This document shows, piece after piece, positions 1 through 9,765 of a DNA stretch of 64,000 nt. Position 1 is the first letter of the stretch; every line of letters starts with the position of its first letter. A model generated the notes under the pieces. That model made no database searches and had not been told where the DNA came from. It worked only from the letters and a program-made list of their open reading frames with translations. The DNA is taken from assembly GCA_032207245.1 (NCBI GenBank), contig CM063507.1:96092406-96156405 (forward strand), in the 5' to 3' direction. Source of the DNA: Pardosa pseudoannulata. Taxonomy: Eukaryota; Arthropoda; Arachnida; Araneae; Lycosidae. The position numbers and the translations under genes were made by a program.

Positions 1-324
1 TCTGCAATGACCCACTCGTATACGAGTGAGTATTACGTCATGTCTCCTAGAAGGGAGTTGAGGCCATTTAATTATTTTTGTTTTAATTTCTCGCAGTTTA
101 TTTGAAGGAATGTTATCCCAGGAGATCTGCCATTTATCATGCAAAAGATCTTTAATATAATTTTTCAAATCAGGGTAAGGAATACCAGTGTTCAGAAAGT
201 CACTTGCAGACTTGGTAGCTTTGTCCACAAGTTCATTACCTTTAATGCCGACGTGAGAGGGAACCCACCTAAAAACTAGCGAGATTCCCATGGAAGTAAG
301 GTTAGTTATTGAAGTAATAATATC
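1..324 (-). mobile_element. LINE 3' fragment, RNase H part (copy A)
   Basis: Minus-strand 3' part of a non-LTR retrotransposon ORF2. The frame is open from about 291 down to the window edge. It reads as the C-terminal half of an RNase H domain (WVPSHVGIKGNELVDKA) followed by the post-RNase H tail with a Leu-Thr-Arg-Ile-Arg-Val-Gly-His motif, as in Jockey/I-type elements. The reverse transcriptase is absent, so the copy is 5' truncated, as is usual for LINE insertions. The insertion point is marked by the 9-mer TTCTCAAGG at 325-333, which also occurs at the far side of the element in copy B (18904-18912). The 3' end of this copy lies left of the window. It corresponds to 19428-19750 in copy B. 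Confidence 0.8.
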
Positions 325-1118
325 TTCTCAAGGAAGTACAGGAAACGCGCATTTTGGGTTATATAAATTAATGCCAAAATTTGAGCCCGAAAAATTAGAT
401 ATAAGTTTATACCTCGTGATATTTGAACGCCTGGTAAATCGCTCAGGCACAGACATTTGTGGGTTACAAATTTGATGTCAGTTTTACCGCTTGATGTAAT
501 TGAACTAATAGCCCGTGAGTCGGAAGAGTTGGCCGAAAATTATGATCATATCAAAGACCTGTTGCTAAAAAAATTTAAGCTTAACCCCGAGAAATTTCGA
601 CAAAAATTTACCCAGCATAGAAAGGAAATTGAAATTTCTTGGAAAGATTTCTCATTTGAAGCGAGGGAACTATTTAGAAGGGTGGCTAACTAGGCTAAAA
701 AATAGATACATTCGAAGCTTTAAAAGAATTGTTAATTGTCGAACAAATTAAAAAATCTGCATCTACTGAAATAAAGGATCATTTCTTAAACGAATGGCCA
801 AATTATACTACGGTCTCTGGAATAACGAGCGATTTTGATACCTGTGAGGAGCTTCAAAGAGACCGTAAAGGGCCAAAAGTAAGGGAACGAAAATTGAAAC
901 AAGTTAAAGATCGTAGAAGGGAGAATAGTCGCTCCCCGACGAAGGCGGGAAGCTCGCGGCCATTCTATGTTCCTCCACACTCTGAAAAGAGAGTTTTGGA
1001 ACAACCTCAGGAAACCTCGTTGTTACGAATGTGGGAGCACAGAGCACTTACGACCGTCTTGCCCTCGTCGGCTCAAAGGGGAAGGGGAGAGTAGAACAGA
1101 TAAACAATGTAAGTGAAA
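325..1118 (+). pseudogene. gag: Ty3/Gypsy gag relic (Gypsy-1, copy A)
   Basis: Broken capsid/nucleocapsid gene of a Ty3/Gypsy-type LTR retrotransposon. The capsid region is readable in pieces: FEPEKLDISLYLVIFERL near 390-430, then a LIARE...LAENYDHIKDLLLKKFKLNPEKF stretch at 505-600. A basic linker (from about 860) follows. The nucleocapsid end around 1010-1070 should hold a CCHC knuckle like that of copy B, but here it is frame-disrupted. Several frameshifts separate the pieces. The 5' part of gag, before the LINE insertion, would lie left of the window; in copy B it is at 18642-18912. It is a dead structural gene of a transposon, not a host gene. Confidence 0.75.
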
Positions 1119-1672
1119 GTAAACATCACGAATTTCTTGTTCCGTACATGCAAAAGGGTTTGGTCAACGGACATGAAATTGACATCTTGAGAGATACGGG
1201 AGCAACACTAGATATAGTGTGCAGAAAGTACGTAGAATCAGAGGATTTTTGTGGGGAAAGTATTTGGGTGAAACAGCCCTTAATAAACAACAGCTCTAAA
1301 TCAGATCTGTTTACCCCTCGCTGTAGTAGAAATCACAGGAGATTTCTGCGTTGTACTAACAAAAGCGGCCGTTTGTTCCGATGATTTCGATGAAGGACGA
1401 TAAGTGCTTGGGAATCGAACTGCGGCCCTAATTAAGGGTAGAACAGGATATGATTTCAGCCGTTGCAAAAACGTAAATGCCGTACAAATTAGAGGGCAGA
1501 CCAAATGCAACAACGCTGAAACTGTTTCTACGCCTAGGCAGTTGACCTCTATTACTGAAAAGGATGATTCTGTAGGAATTTGTAAGGATGAGGATGAGGA
1601 GGAGATCGTGAATATCCCGAAGATAGAGGGGGAGGTATCTGATCTGTCTTTACTAGAACTCACTAAGAGCTA
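1119..1672 (+). pseudogene. Ty3/Gypsy protease-region relic (Gypsy-1, copy A)
   Basis: Retroviral-type aspartic protease region downstream of gag. The active-site motif is visible as ILRDTGATLDIVC (Asp-Thr-Gly-Ala) at about 1185-1225. The flanking sequence aligns with the longer frame in copy B (20321-21097). In copy A the frame is broken near 1285-1310 and again near 1375-1405, where a stop replaces the residues between Gly-Arg-Tyr and Leu-Gly-Asn-Arg. An acidic linker (about 1560-1670) leads to the RT tether. No function is expected. Confidence 0.7.
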
Positions 1673-1683
1673 ACAAAGGAGCA

Positions 1684-2171
1684 GAAGGAATGTCCAGAAT
1701 TAAAATTTTATTTAATTCGGTGAATTCCGAAGGGGGTGAAAAGAAAAAGAAAAGCTATTACTTGGAAGACGGGTTATTAATGAATCCGACCGTATATGAT
1801 TTTGGCGAATTAACTAAAGGGAGTAATCTTGAGGAATCCCTAAATCCGACGCAGGTCCAGCAACTACGGGAACTGCTCAGTCGTTATACCAAAATATTTT
1901 TTAACATTCCGGGGCTGACTGATATGGTGGAGCATGATATTAAGTTAACTCCAAACAAAATCATGAGGTCAAAACCATACCGCCCTTCTCCCAGGCAAAA
2001 CGGAATTTTAAAGGCGGAAATACAGCGAATGCTATAGCTTAAAATAATAACGCCAGTTCGAATCCCTGATTAATGAGGTGGAAACTTGCTCTTCAGCCTT
2101 ATAATTTTAAAATTATACATCGGGCTGATAAAACTAATCAAAATGCTGATAGTCTTAACAGAGTATTTTAG
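1684..2171 (+). pseudogene. Ty3/Gypsy pol relic: RT start joined to RNase H end (Gypsy-1, copy A)
   Basis: The frame carries the tether and first RT residues of a Gypsy pol (GLTDMVEHDIKLTPNKIMRS, then SPRQNGILKAEIQRML), stopping at 2035-2037. Within about 40 bases a different frame resumes with the C terminus of the RNase H domain (WKLALQPYNFKIIHRADKTN, then QNADSLNR), ending at TAG 2169-2171. Nearly all of the RT catalytic domain and most of RNase H are therefore deleted, and no integrase follows. The identical deletion is in copy B (21085-21553), so it predates the duplication. This element could not move on its own. Confidence 0.75.
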
Positions 2172-3121
2172 AAAGGATGGTCATCGAAAAAATGTTTGGT
2201 TATCTTGAAGTGTACAACAGTATTTTTTCTCTATTTTTATCTATTCTAGAAGTAGCTCAAATAAGAATGGAATGATCTGTATTTCTAATTATGATGTGTA
2301 AGTCATGGTTTTATACGAAGTCTTTGTAAAATATTGGAAATTGTATAAGGTTTAGCTAATGAGATTTGCTTTTTTTTAAAGTGTTGTTACATGTATGTTG
2401 AACATAATATTAGTTTTTATACTAATTTCAATAATTTAGTACTTTAAAATGTTTGTATTGTGTTTAAATTTGCTTTCAAACAGTTTAAGATTTATTTTCC
2501 TTTTGTTAAGGGTTCAAGTTTAATTTTATATATGTCCTGTATGTTATTTCTTAGTGCAGTCAAATGTCTCTAAATGTGAATCAGTGAAATTTTTGTGTTT
2601 ATTTGATTCAGTTCATGGTTACAAACTGCAAGTCGACAGTTGCTAAGCGCTGACTTAATGAACTTGGCACCTACTTCGTGTAAACCTATTCTGAATAGGC
2701 TTGACTGTTGTACTTCAGGACAATTGTAATATTATTGTTTTTTGTTTTTACCCCCAAAAAACGTCTGGAGCAGGTGAAGGCTGTAGCATCACGCCACTGG
2801 AAAATTATTTTTATTTGTATTTGTTTGTGTATCAAGGCTCGCTCTGACGTCAGTCGAACGTGTTCTTTGCTATCTGGGGGTCCCCATGCCTTCATTCTCT
2901 CCTCTAGAAAAGAGAGAGGGGTGTGGGGGAGTGACGTCACGAGGGCCAAGCGTTGTTTGGTGTGAGAGAAGACGCAGAGAGTAAATATTTGTATATACCA
3001 GAAATCTTCTTTCATCTCCACCTCGCTTGTGTCCGATGTGTCATCCTCACGAGGCCTACGAAGAACCCTGCTCGACCATAACGCTACCAAAATTACCTAT
3101 TTTAGAGCTGTGACGTTACAC
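2172..3121 (+). other. Non-coding tail of Gypsy-1, possible 3' LTR (copy A)
   Basis: No coding frame is supported here. The stretch follows the pol relic and ends abruptly at the LINE endonuclease fragment, with ...GTTACA just before it. A TG...CA segment from about 2705 to 3120 could be a 3' LTR, but I found no matching 5' LTR in the visible 5' leader of copy B (17924-18641), so this is only a suggestion. It corresponds to 21554-22590 in copy B, with small indels around 2870-2990. Confidence 0.35.
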
Positions 3122-3196
3122 TGTATTATCGCTGGTGATTTTAATGCGTATAATACAGCCTGGAACAGTAGAGGTGTAAATAAATCTGGTAGAAAC
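3122..3196 (+). mobile_element. LINE-2 endonuclease fragment, 5' piece (copy A)
   Basis: A short stretch reads CIIAGDFNAYNTAWNSRG, the GDFNA/WNSR motif of the apurinic-like endonuclease domain of a non-LTR retrotransposon. It breaks off at the 5' LTR of the Bel/Pao element (3197). The same domain resumes on the other side of that element (SDHLPF motif near 6125-6140). The Bel/Pao element therefore inserted into this LINE. Confidence 0.75.
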
Positions 3197-3426
3197 TGTT
3201 CTGAGTTGGCATGTTGCCAAGACTTCCGTTCTGAGTTGGCGTGTTGCCAAGATTTCTATTGAGAGTAAGCCCGTTCTTTTGTGTGTGAACGAAAGAGGAA
3301 GAGAAATGTGTTCAAACAAACAAGTATCTTTTTGAGAATAAGTTGAGTTTGAGAATAAATTTAGTTTACAGTCCACTACATATATATTTTTTTTTATTGA
3401 GTAATTGAAGAGCTATCGTTGGTACA
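3197..3426 (+). repeat. 5' LTR of Pao-1 (copy A)
   Basis: Starts TGTTCTGAG and ends TTGGTACA, and matches the 3' LTR at 5753-5998 over its length. It is followed at once by TGGTCCGTCGAGCC (from 3429), a TGG-initial segment placed like a tRNA primer binding site. The LTR begins with two copies of a unit of about 32 bases (TGTTCTGAGTTGGC...), whereas the 3' LTR of this copy has one. The poly-T tracts seen in the 3' LTR are much shorter here. Flanking bases GAAAC (left) and GAGGC (right) may be a decayed 5-bp target duplication. Confidence 0.85.
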
Positions 3427-3617
3427 TCTGGTCCGTCGAGCCGGAGAACTTTCCCATGGATTAAACATTTTATTGTGTGAGATATCTATTGAGAACAATG
3501 GAACAGTTGTTTCGTTTTCATCGTTTCCTAGTGAAAGAACAATTTGGATTTTAGAGGAGCACAAATCGAGTGAGTTTAAACATTTGTATATCTGTTGTTA
3601 ATTAAAAAGGCTCAATA

Positions 3618-4757
3618 ATGTTGTTTAAAAGTGCTATTAAGCAAGATTTGAGGCGTATAGCCACCGAAATAAATGAGATAGTAAACTGAAAAAATGACTG
3701 TTGTTGATTTGAATAATATTGAATAGTGCTTTATACAAAACTGATCCAAATCAAGTTGTTACTATTGGTAATTCAATAATTGAGGAAAGAAAAAAAGATG
3801 CGCAACGTCAGTTAGATATAGAGAAATTACGGCTTGAAAGAGTTAAATCTGAGTTAGAACTTGAAAAATTGAGAAACGAGACTAAACAAGATGTATTAGT
3901 TGAGAAAACTATATGCAGTTTAGACACACTGTTAAAAAGTGTTAAACTATTAACCTTAAAATTGCCAAGTAAGCCTGAGGGCTGGGGTTTATTCTTTTCT
4001 TCGTTGGAAAGAGCTTTCACTGCAAAAAGTGTTCCTGACAAATTTAAAGCCGAAATTCTTTTAAATTTGCTTGGCGAGAAAGCTTCTAATGTGATTACGT
4101 ATTTAAAAGAGGATGAAATAGGAGATTATGAAAAAGTAAAATTATTAGTTTTACGAGAATATGAGCCAACACCTCAAGCGTGTTTAGAACCATTTCGAAA
4201 AACAACTCGACTACAAAACGAAACTTGGGTCCAGTTTGCATCGCGATTAAAAACTAGTTGGGATTACTATCTTAAGTTGAGAAAAGTTTCAGATTTCGAA
4301 ACTTTAAACCAATTGATTATTGCGGATAAAATATTCCAAATTTTAGATAAAGAGACTGCATCCCATATAAGTATAAAGCAGGCAGATGAATGGTTTAAAC
4401 CTTTAAAACTTTCCCAGGAAGTGGATCTATATTCAACTTCTCGCGGAAAACAATCTGAGAATTTTAATGCATTTCGTAAACAACCAAGTTCCAAAAAATG
4501 TTTCAAAGGTGTTTTTTTTTTTCTTATATGAAAAATTTAAAATGTATACTGGGATGCTCGGAGGATCATCCGTTGTACAAGTGCAATAAATATAATAAAT
4601 TATCAGTAAACGAGAGAATAAATGTAATCAAGAATAATAACTGTTGCTTCAGATGTCTTTCACAGCATCATCGAGTTGCGTCATGCAAAAGTAAATATAA
4701 GTGCAATTGTTGCTCGATTACACCACGGGAGTCTTTGTTTTTCATTAGAGAAAACTG
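3618..4757 (+). pseudogene. gag: Bel/Pao gag relic (Pao-1, copy A)
   Basis: Gag of a Bel/Pao retrotransposon of a type I associate with spiders. It starts at ATG 3618 (MLFKSAIKQDLRRI). A stop follows within about 25 codons because of an extra A near 3684. The main frame then runs from about 3719: a charged coiled-coil segment (about 3785-3890), an alpha-helical capsid-like domain (WGLFFSS, LLNLLGEKASNVI, WVQFASRLKTSWDYY), and from about 4540 two cysteine-rich knuckles (CILGCSEDHPLYKC and CCFRCLSQHHRVASC). A lengthened T-run at about 4509-4521 shifts the frame before the knuckles; copy B reads through this point. Compared with copy B, three codons (Pro-Glu-Leu) are also missing near 3911. The protein is not intact. 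Confidence 0.8.
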
Positions 4758-5025
4758 TGAACTTATGCAGAGACTTTGGAGTTTAAAACTAGATTGGAAT
4801 GATCCGCTACCTGCTCCAGAATATCATGAGTGGAACCAATTCCTTAAGTCATTAGAAAGTATAAATAACATGGACATTGAGAGACCTATAATAACCGAGC
4901 AAGCTACCATGATTGAGATCCATGGATTCTGCGACGCTTCGGAGAGATGCTACGGAGCAGTAATTTACTGTAAATCCACGAGTCCGTCCGAAAAGGCACT
5001 GGAAGTTCCTTCCTCCCAGGAGCCC
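4758..5025 (+). pseudogene. Bel/Pao pol fragment (Peptidase_A17-type region, Pao-1 copy A)
   Basis: Directly after the gag knuckles the sequence jumps to a piece of Bel/Pao pol: LMQRLWSLKLDWNDPLPAPE followed by a HGFCDASERCYGAVIY motif, characteristic of the Pao 'Peptidase_A17' region that lies downstream of RT. The whole protease and reverse transcriptase are missing between gag and this piece. The segment is cut again near 5010-5025, where integrase C-terminal sequence begins. Copy B has an extra repeated Glu/Arg-Lys-Ala-Leu unit here. Confidence 0.75.
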
Positions 5026-5584
5026 GAATTTTGGAGGCATTTGGAAAGCAGGCGTTAAATCCATTAAATACTACTTGAAGAGAGTAGTGGGTAATACAAG
5101 GTTGACTTACGAAGAATTCCTGACTGTGTTAATTCAAGTGGAAGGAATGTTAAATTCTCGACCGCTTGTTCCTTTATCTGCTGACATGGATGATCTTAAT
5201 GTTTTGACCCCTTCTCATTTTTTAATTGGTCGCCCCATTACATCCATAGATGAACAGGATTTAACTAATATAGGTGAAAATAGGCTTAATCATTGGCAGA
5301 GAATGACAAAAATGACACAGACAATTTGGAAAAGATGGAGTTCAGATTACTTGAGTAATTTGCAGCAGAAGAACAAATGAAAATTTGATAAAACCAATGT
5401 AAAGGTAGGAGACTTAGTAGTTGTTAAAGAGGATAATCTTCCACCCTGTCAATGGACTTTATGCAGAATATGTAATGTTTATCCAGGTAAGAACAATAAA
5501 ATTCGAGTAGTGGTAGTTAAAACTGCCTTGGGCAAATATAAACGCCCAATCTCGAAGTTATGCCTCTTACCTATAAATGCATAA
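5026..5584 (+). pseudogene. Bel/Pao integrase C terminus and DUF5641 (Pao-1, copy A)
   Basis: Reads GGIWKAGVKSIKYYLKRVVG, then LNSRPLVPL and TPSHFLIGRPI, typical of the end of the Bel/Pao integrase core. A DUF5641-like domain follows (NHWQRMTKMTQTIWKRWS...VKVGDLVVVKEDNLPP...RPISKLCLLP), ending at TAA 5582-5584. An in-frame TGA at about 5378-5380 stands where Trp is expected, and copy B shares it. The catalytic part of the integrase is deleted. With intact-looking LTRs on both sides, this is a deletion derivative that could only have moved in trans. Confidence 0.8.
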
Positions 5585-5752
5585 TTAAGATTATTTGTTT
5601 AAATATTGTGTTAGTATATTGTGAATTATTTTAATGATTTTCTTTATGTGTGGGTATAATGTAATATTAGAACTGTGTTTTTTTTATGATTGTACTCTTA
5701 TGTAATTAATTATGTTTTGAATGTTTAAAAAACATGTCAAGGCGTGGCGGGA

Positions 5753-5798
5753 TGTTCTGAGTTGGCGTGTTGCCAAGATTTCTATTGAGAGTAAGCTC

Positions 5799-5848
<50 letters not shown>

Positions 5849-5998
5849 TGTGAACGAAAGAGGAAGAGAAATGTCTTCAAACGAACGAGTATCTTTTTTT
5901 TTTTTTTTTTTTTTTTTTGAGTTTGAGAATAAATTTAGTTTACAGTCCACTACATATATTTTTTGTATTGAGTAAATTGAAGAGCTATCGTTCGTACA
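5753..5998 (+). repeat. 3' LTR of Pao-1 (copy A)
   Basis: Starts TGTTCTGAG and ends TTCGTACA. It holds one copy of the start unit (two in the 5' LTR), a long poly-T run (about 5801-5835) followed by (TG)n, and a second poly-T run near 5895-5918. The poly-T lengths differ between all four LTR copies, as expected for slippage, and may include sequencing error. Confidence 0.85.
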
Positions 5999-7302
5999 GA
6001 GGCTACTTAAATTTATCCCCAATACTCCTTTCCCTAATAATTCATTACCTAAATTCTCTCACCCATTTTTCTCGCTCTAAATATTCCCCATAAAATTTAT
6101 TCTGTGTCTCTGGATTTGTTTGACTCCGACCACTTACCATTTCTAATGATGGTGGATCTGATGATACAAAATACAGTTTATCCATACTGTATTTTGTCCA
6201 AGAATAATATTTAATCACAAGTCCAAGCCTAATATTTACACAAATTGGTGACAGTTCCAGGATACTCTTGCCTGCTCTAAATTATTTTTTTTCCGATCAT
6301 TAGAAATAATGATCAGATTGAAGAAGCTGTGTTGAAACTCACAACTCAGGTAAATTCAAGTATTCAAAATTCGTCAAAAGAAATGCGAACTCCTAAAGTT
6401 CACAAACTTCCCCAAAATATCTGGAAACTAATTAAAACAAGCAACGCAACTCGTAAAATTTATCAATTCCTTCGCACCCCTGTTTCAAGGCAAGAGTACT
6501 TTGCCCTCAGTACGACCGTAAAGATTGAGATCCGGGAACACCGTGATAAGCAGTGGGAGGAATTTATTTCGAGTCTGCCCGTCGAAGATAACTCTCTCTG
6601 GAAATTCCAGAAGAGACTTCGTGGCTGATTGTTATTTACCCTCAATAGATAGCGCCACAATGACGCACTTCAATTGATTCGGTAAAACTTAGTGTATAGC
6701 GGACGCGTATCAAAATCAAATCGCTCCCAATGTGGACTTAGTGAATGAAGATCACGGCTCTCACACAATTAATACTGTTACTGACTTTTCTCCCCCCCCC
6801 CCACATTTTATATTATTCCTAAAACGAATATAGAAATTATTAAAAACCTGAAAAACTTTTGGGCTTCACTCAATCCCAAATAGAGCTATTAAAAACTATC
6901 TCCCCAACATCCTAATTTTTCTTACAGCTATAATTAATAAAAATACTAAAATTTAGATATTTTCCCCAACCTTGGAAAACTGCAGTAGTATGCCAGATTC
7001 CGAAACCAGTCTTTCATCTTTGTCTGCCCATTAACTATCGCCTGATATACCTTTTGAGTTCTCTCAGTAAGATTACCGAGCGCATAATACTTAACCGCCT
7101 ACAGACAAGCCTAGATTTAAACGACAGCATCATTCCAGAACAATTTGGCTTTAGAAGACGCCATTCAAAAACACTCCAGTTGCTTCGACTTGTAGAATTT
7201 GCTACTCAGGGGCTACAAAACAAGAATCCAACTGGAGCACTCTTTTTGGATATTGCAAAGTCATTTGATAGCATCACACCGACGCACTTATTTACAAACT
7301 AA
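5999..7302 (+). pseudogene. LINE-2 relic: endonuclease end, linker and RT start (copy A)
   Basis: Continuation of the LINE split by Pao-1. The endonuclease C-terminal motif SDHLPF is readable near 6125-6140. A helical linker (6329-6628) reads KVHKLPQNIWKLIK and EFISSLPVEDNSLWKFQKR, as in spider Jockey-like ORF2, with a TGA at its end. The RT N-terminal part (7054-7302) reads ITERIILNRLQTSL, IIPEQFGFRRRHSKTLQLL and GALFLDIAKSFDSI (the conserved Asp-x-x-x-Ala-Phe-Asp region with Ser for Ala), then stops. No YxDD box or RNase H follows. The element is dead. Confidence 0.75.
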
Positions 7303-7393
7303 TCCAGCTCCTCTTTCACCCTTGTTATTTTTAATTTCCTTCTTAATCTATAACTGAACAGCTAAGCAGTAAGTGACTTAATCTCTTAATCAC

Positions 7394-7463
7394 CAGAGAT
7401 TCGACTATCAGTCAAGGTGCCCCATGAAATGTTTCACAGTCCAGCGCAATGCTTTGCCGGAGT
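7394..7463 (+). repeat. 70-bp direct repeat, left of Merlin (copy A)
   Basis: The 70 bases from CAGAGATTCGACTATC to CCGGAGT recur at 8687-8756 with 6 mismatches and no gaps. This left copy ends exactly at the first base of the Merlin inverted repeat. The right copy starts 10 bases after the Merlin end. Confidence 0.85.
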
Positions 7464-8676
7464 GGTACTTACGTATTAACGCAACCAGGCCAAAATTCGT
7501 ATAAATCGCCAAATTTGGCGACCCTACTTACGGCAACCCTACGTGTTATACGTGGTTTTTCATAAAGAAATTATTTTGCTTACTGGTTAGATTGAATGCC
7601 GTGAAATACTTTAACTATGGGTATTTGGGATCTGCCTGAGAGTGAAAAAGATGCTGTTGAATTTACAGGGATATGGAATTATACCGAACGAACGTACTTG
7701 TAAAAATTCTCATAAAATGAAACTATTTTGGAAAGTAAATCTTCTGGAAATGTAACGTCGAAGAGTGCAATCAACACTTGTGTGTAAGAACCGGAGATTG
7801 GTTAGAAGGTAGCCGAATTTCATTTGTGACAGCGGTGTGCTTCATTTATTGTCGGTGTAAAGAGTTAACCTCAATTAAATTTTATGTAGAAGAGATGGGA
7901 ATTACTGACAAAACTGTTTTAGATTGGAACAATTACATGCAGGAGATATGTGCTCTTGAAATGGATGAAAAAGAAAGAAAGCAAATAGGTGGCGAAGGAC
8001 TTATTGTGGAAATAGACGAAAGTTTATTTGTATAAAGAAAAAATAACACTGGGCGTGTACTACCACAGCAATGGGTTTTCGGCGAAATTTGCCGAGAAAC
8101 GTAAGAGACTTTTTTGGTTACTGTACCTAACAGAAGCGCCGTTACCCTCATGGAAAAAATTTGCGAAGATATCAAGGAAGGAAGCATTATTTATTCAGAT
8201 TGCTGGAAAGGATACAAGACAAGTGAGTTGGAAAATGCCGGATTTCTGCATGGAACTGTTAGTCACAAATATAACTTTGTGGATCCCGACACGGGCGTTC
8301 ACACACAACATGTAGAGCGCATGTGGGGCTCAGCCAAATGGCGCAACAAAAAAGAGAGGAACAGCCCGTCATCATCTTGACTCATACCTTATCGAATTTA
8401 TATGGCGCCAAGCTCAATCTGTTAATGGCGAAGACGGTTTTCAATCAGTGCTAAAAGCAATAGCCAAAAGATTTCCGCCGAAAAAATAATTCTGCAATTT
8501 ATTCCAATTCGACACCTGAAGGGTTTAATTGCTATTTTATATTTTAAAACAAAATAATGTAAAAAACTGTATTAAAAATTATCTGTAATTAATAAATGTA
8601 CATTTTCTTTCTATTCATACTTTCTTACTCAAACTTTCAAATCGCGCCAACCTGGTTGCGATAATACGTAAGTACC
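7464..8676 (+). mobile_element. Merlin-type DNA transposon (copy A)
   Basis: Element of 1213 bp bounded by inverted repeats: GGTACTTACGTATT at the left, its complement AATACGTAAGTACC at the right, and similarity continuing through CGCAACCAGG. It encodes one ISXO2/IS1595-type transposase relic, the family that defines Merlin in eukaryotes. Merlin normally makes an 8-9 bp target duplication. None is visible here, and instead the element lies between two 70-bp direct repeats. The internal non-coding ends are short (about 150 bp left, 190 bp right). Confidence 0.85.
7617..8489 (+). pseudogene. Merlin (ISXO2-like) transposase relic (copy A)
   Basis: Transposase with the DDE_Tnp_IS1595 fold. The recognisable order is an N-terminal Cys-rich segment (KCNVEECNQH), then VRTGDWLEGS and the helix TVLDWNNYMQEIC. 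The first catalytic Asp is in VEIDESLF (about 8008-8031), the second in IIYSDCWKGYK, and the third acidic residue in THTQHVERMWGSAKW (read as VHTQHVERMW). It ends at TAA 8487-8489. In-frame TAA codons after ...DESLFV and before ETFLVTVP, plus one-base shifts near 8365 and upstream of 7735, make it a pseudogene. Copy B shares both stop codons. Confidence 0.85.
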
Positions 8677-8686
8677 TAGACTAGTA

Positions 8687-8756
8687 CAGAGATTCGACTA
8701 TCAGTCAAGGTACAGCATGAAATGTTTCACAGTCCAGCACGATGCTTTGCTGGAGT
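8687..8756 (+). repeat. 70-bp direct repeat, right of Merlin (copy A)
   Basis: Partner of 7394-7463. It is separated from the transposon end by the 10 bases TAGACTAGTA. Confidence 0.85.
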
Positions 8757-9069
8757 TCCTGTTCCTGAAGCTGGAAAGTTTTCGTTCGTACTACCGGCTG
8801 CCTGTGCTAATGTCCGTCCAATACCAGAGACCGATTATCTTTGACTGCATCAACAAATATTTTATATACAAAGTTGTAGGTAGAAGATTGTTTTGTTTAT
8901 GTGATAGTTGTAATAAACGAAGTTCATTTCTTTTTTTAGAAGTTTCATGTGGGAGATTTCTTTACCAAGAGTCCGCAGTATTAAGCAGGGGTGAAGGTCC
9001 TCCAGACAGGAATTCAAAAATGAAGTACCAAATGACGAAATTGTAAAAACGAAATGGTCAACTTAGATC
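8757..9069 (+). other. Unassigned stretch between Merlin and Pao-2
   Basis: An open frame of 109 codons (8717-9046) overlaps the right direct repeat and this stretch. I do not recognise the product, and it contains no motif I can name. The copy B frame (28182-28508) is almost the same but one codon shorter. It is flanked by transposon relics on both sides, so it is more likely part of one of them than a host gene. Confidence 0.25.
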
Positions 9070-9765
9070 GTATCTACATCGACTGTGATATAATTTTGAA
9101 CAATATCAAAAAAGATTTAGACTTTGAAAATGAATATAATAATTGAAGAATATCGAGAAAAAATGGATTGAGTGAAAGTAACAAATGAAAACTTTATCAA
9201 TAAAATGTGTTTAGACAGAGCAGATGAACCAGTAATGTCATTGCCAAATGGAAAACGAAAAATGCGCCAACAAAAAATTGAATTAATCGGTGGCGCTTTG
9301 AAGGACTGTTTAGGGTTTTGGATCCCTTTTCAAAGAATGCATACTGATGAGGATTTGGCATCGGAAGATAAATTTCAATGCTTATTACAGTGTATCGTGC
9401 AAGGAAGTCAAGTTCGTGAAGTTATTGAAAGCTTTCCTCCAACATCTGAAAACTATGACAAGGTAATTGAGGTTTAAAGAACAGATTTGGGAGAGACGAA
9501 TTGTTGATAGAATTTTATGTTCGTGAGTTATTAGCCATCGTTATACAGAATGCAACAGAAAAAAGGGAGTAAGTCAAATATTTCTTATGTGTATGATAAA
9601 TTAGAATACCATTTGAGATCCTTAGAGTCAATAGAATTAACAAGTAAAAAATATGAAGTCATTTTATTCCCTCTTGTTAAGTCAAGTATCCCGAAGAATT
9701 TATGAGAGTTTGGCTGAGAAATCCAACAACCGAAAATAAATTAACAATTATAGGAATAAGAATTT
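9070..9765 (+). pseudogene. gag: Bel/Pao gag relic, DUF1759-type (Pao-2, 5' part, copy A)
   Basis: Second, different Bel/Pao gag. Readable blocks are the GFWIPFQRMHTDEDLASEDK region, QCIVQGSQVREVIESFPPTS, and after a one-base loss at about 9471 NRFGRDELLIEFYVRELL. In a third frame come YVYDKLEYHLRSLESI and LFPLVKSSIP. These are the conserved blocks of the DUF1759 capsid domain. The relic stops at about 9765, where Gypsy-2 sequence begins. What looks like its continuation (gag knuckle and protease region) resumes after 11760. Confidence 0.75.

Noticed and set aside
5800..5920. Poly-Phe coding stretches in the Pao-1 LTRs
   Set aside because: These are translations of poly-T/(TG)n runs whose length varies among the four LTRs.
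8717..9046. 109-codon open frame as a possible host gene exon
   Set aside because: It is present in both blocks, but overlaps the 70-bp direct repeat and is boxed in by transposon relics. No recognisable domain, so it is listed only as unassigned.
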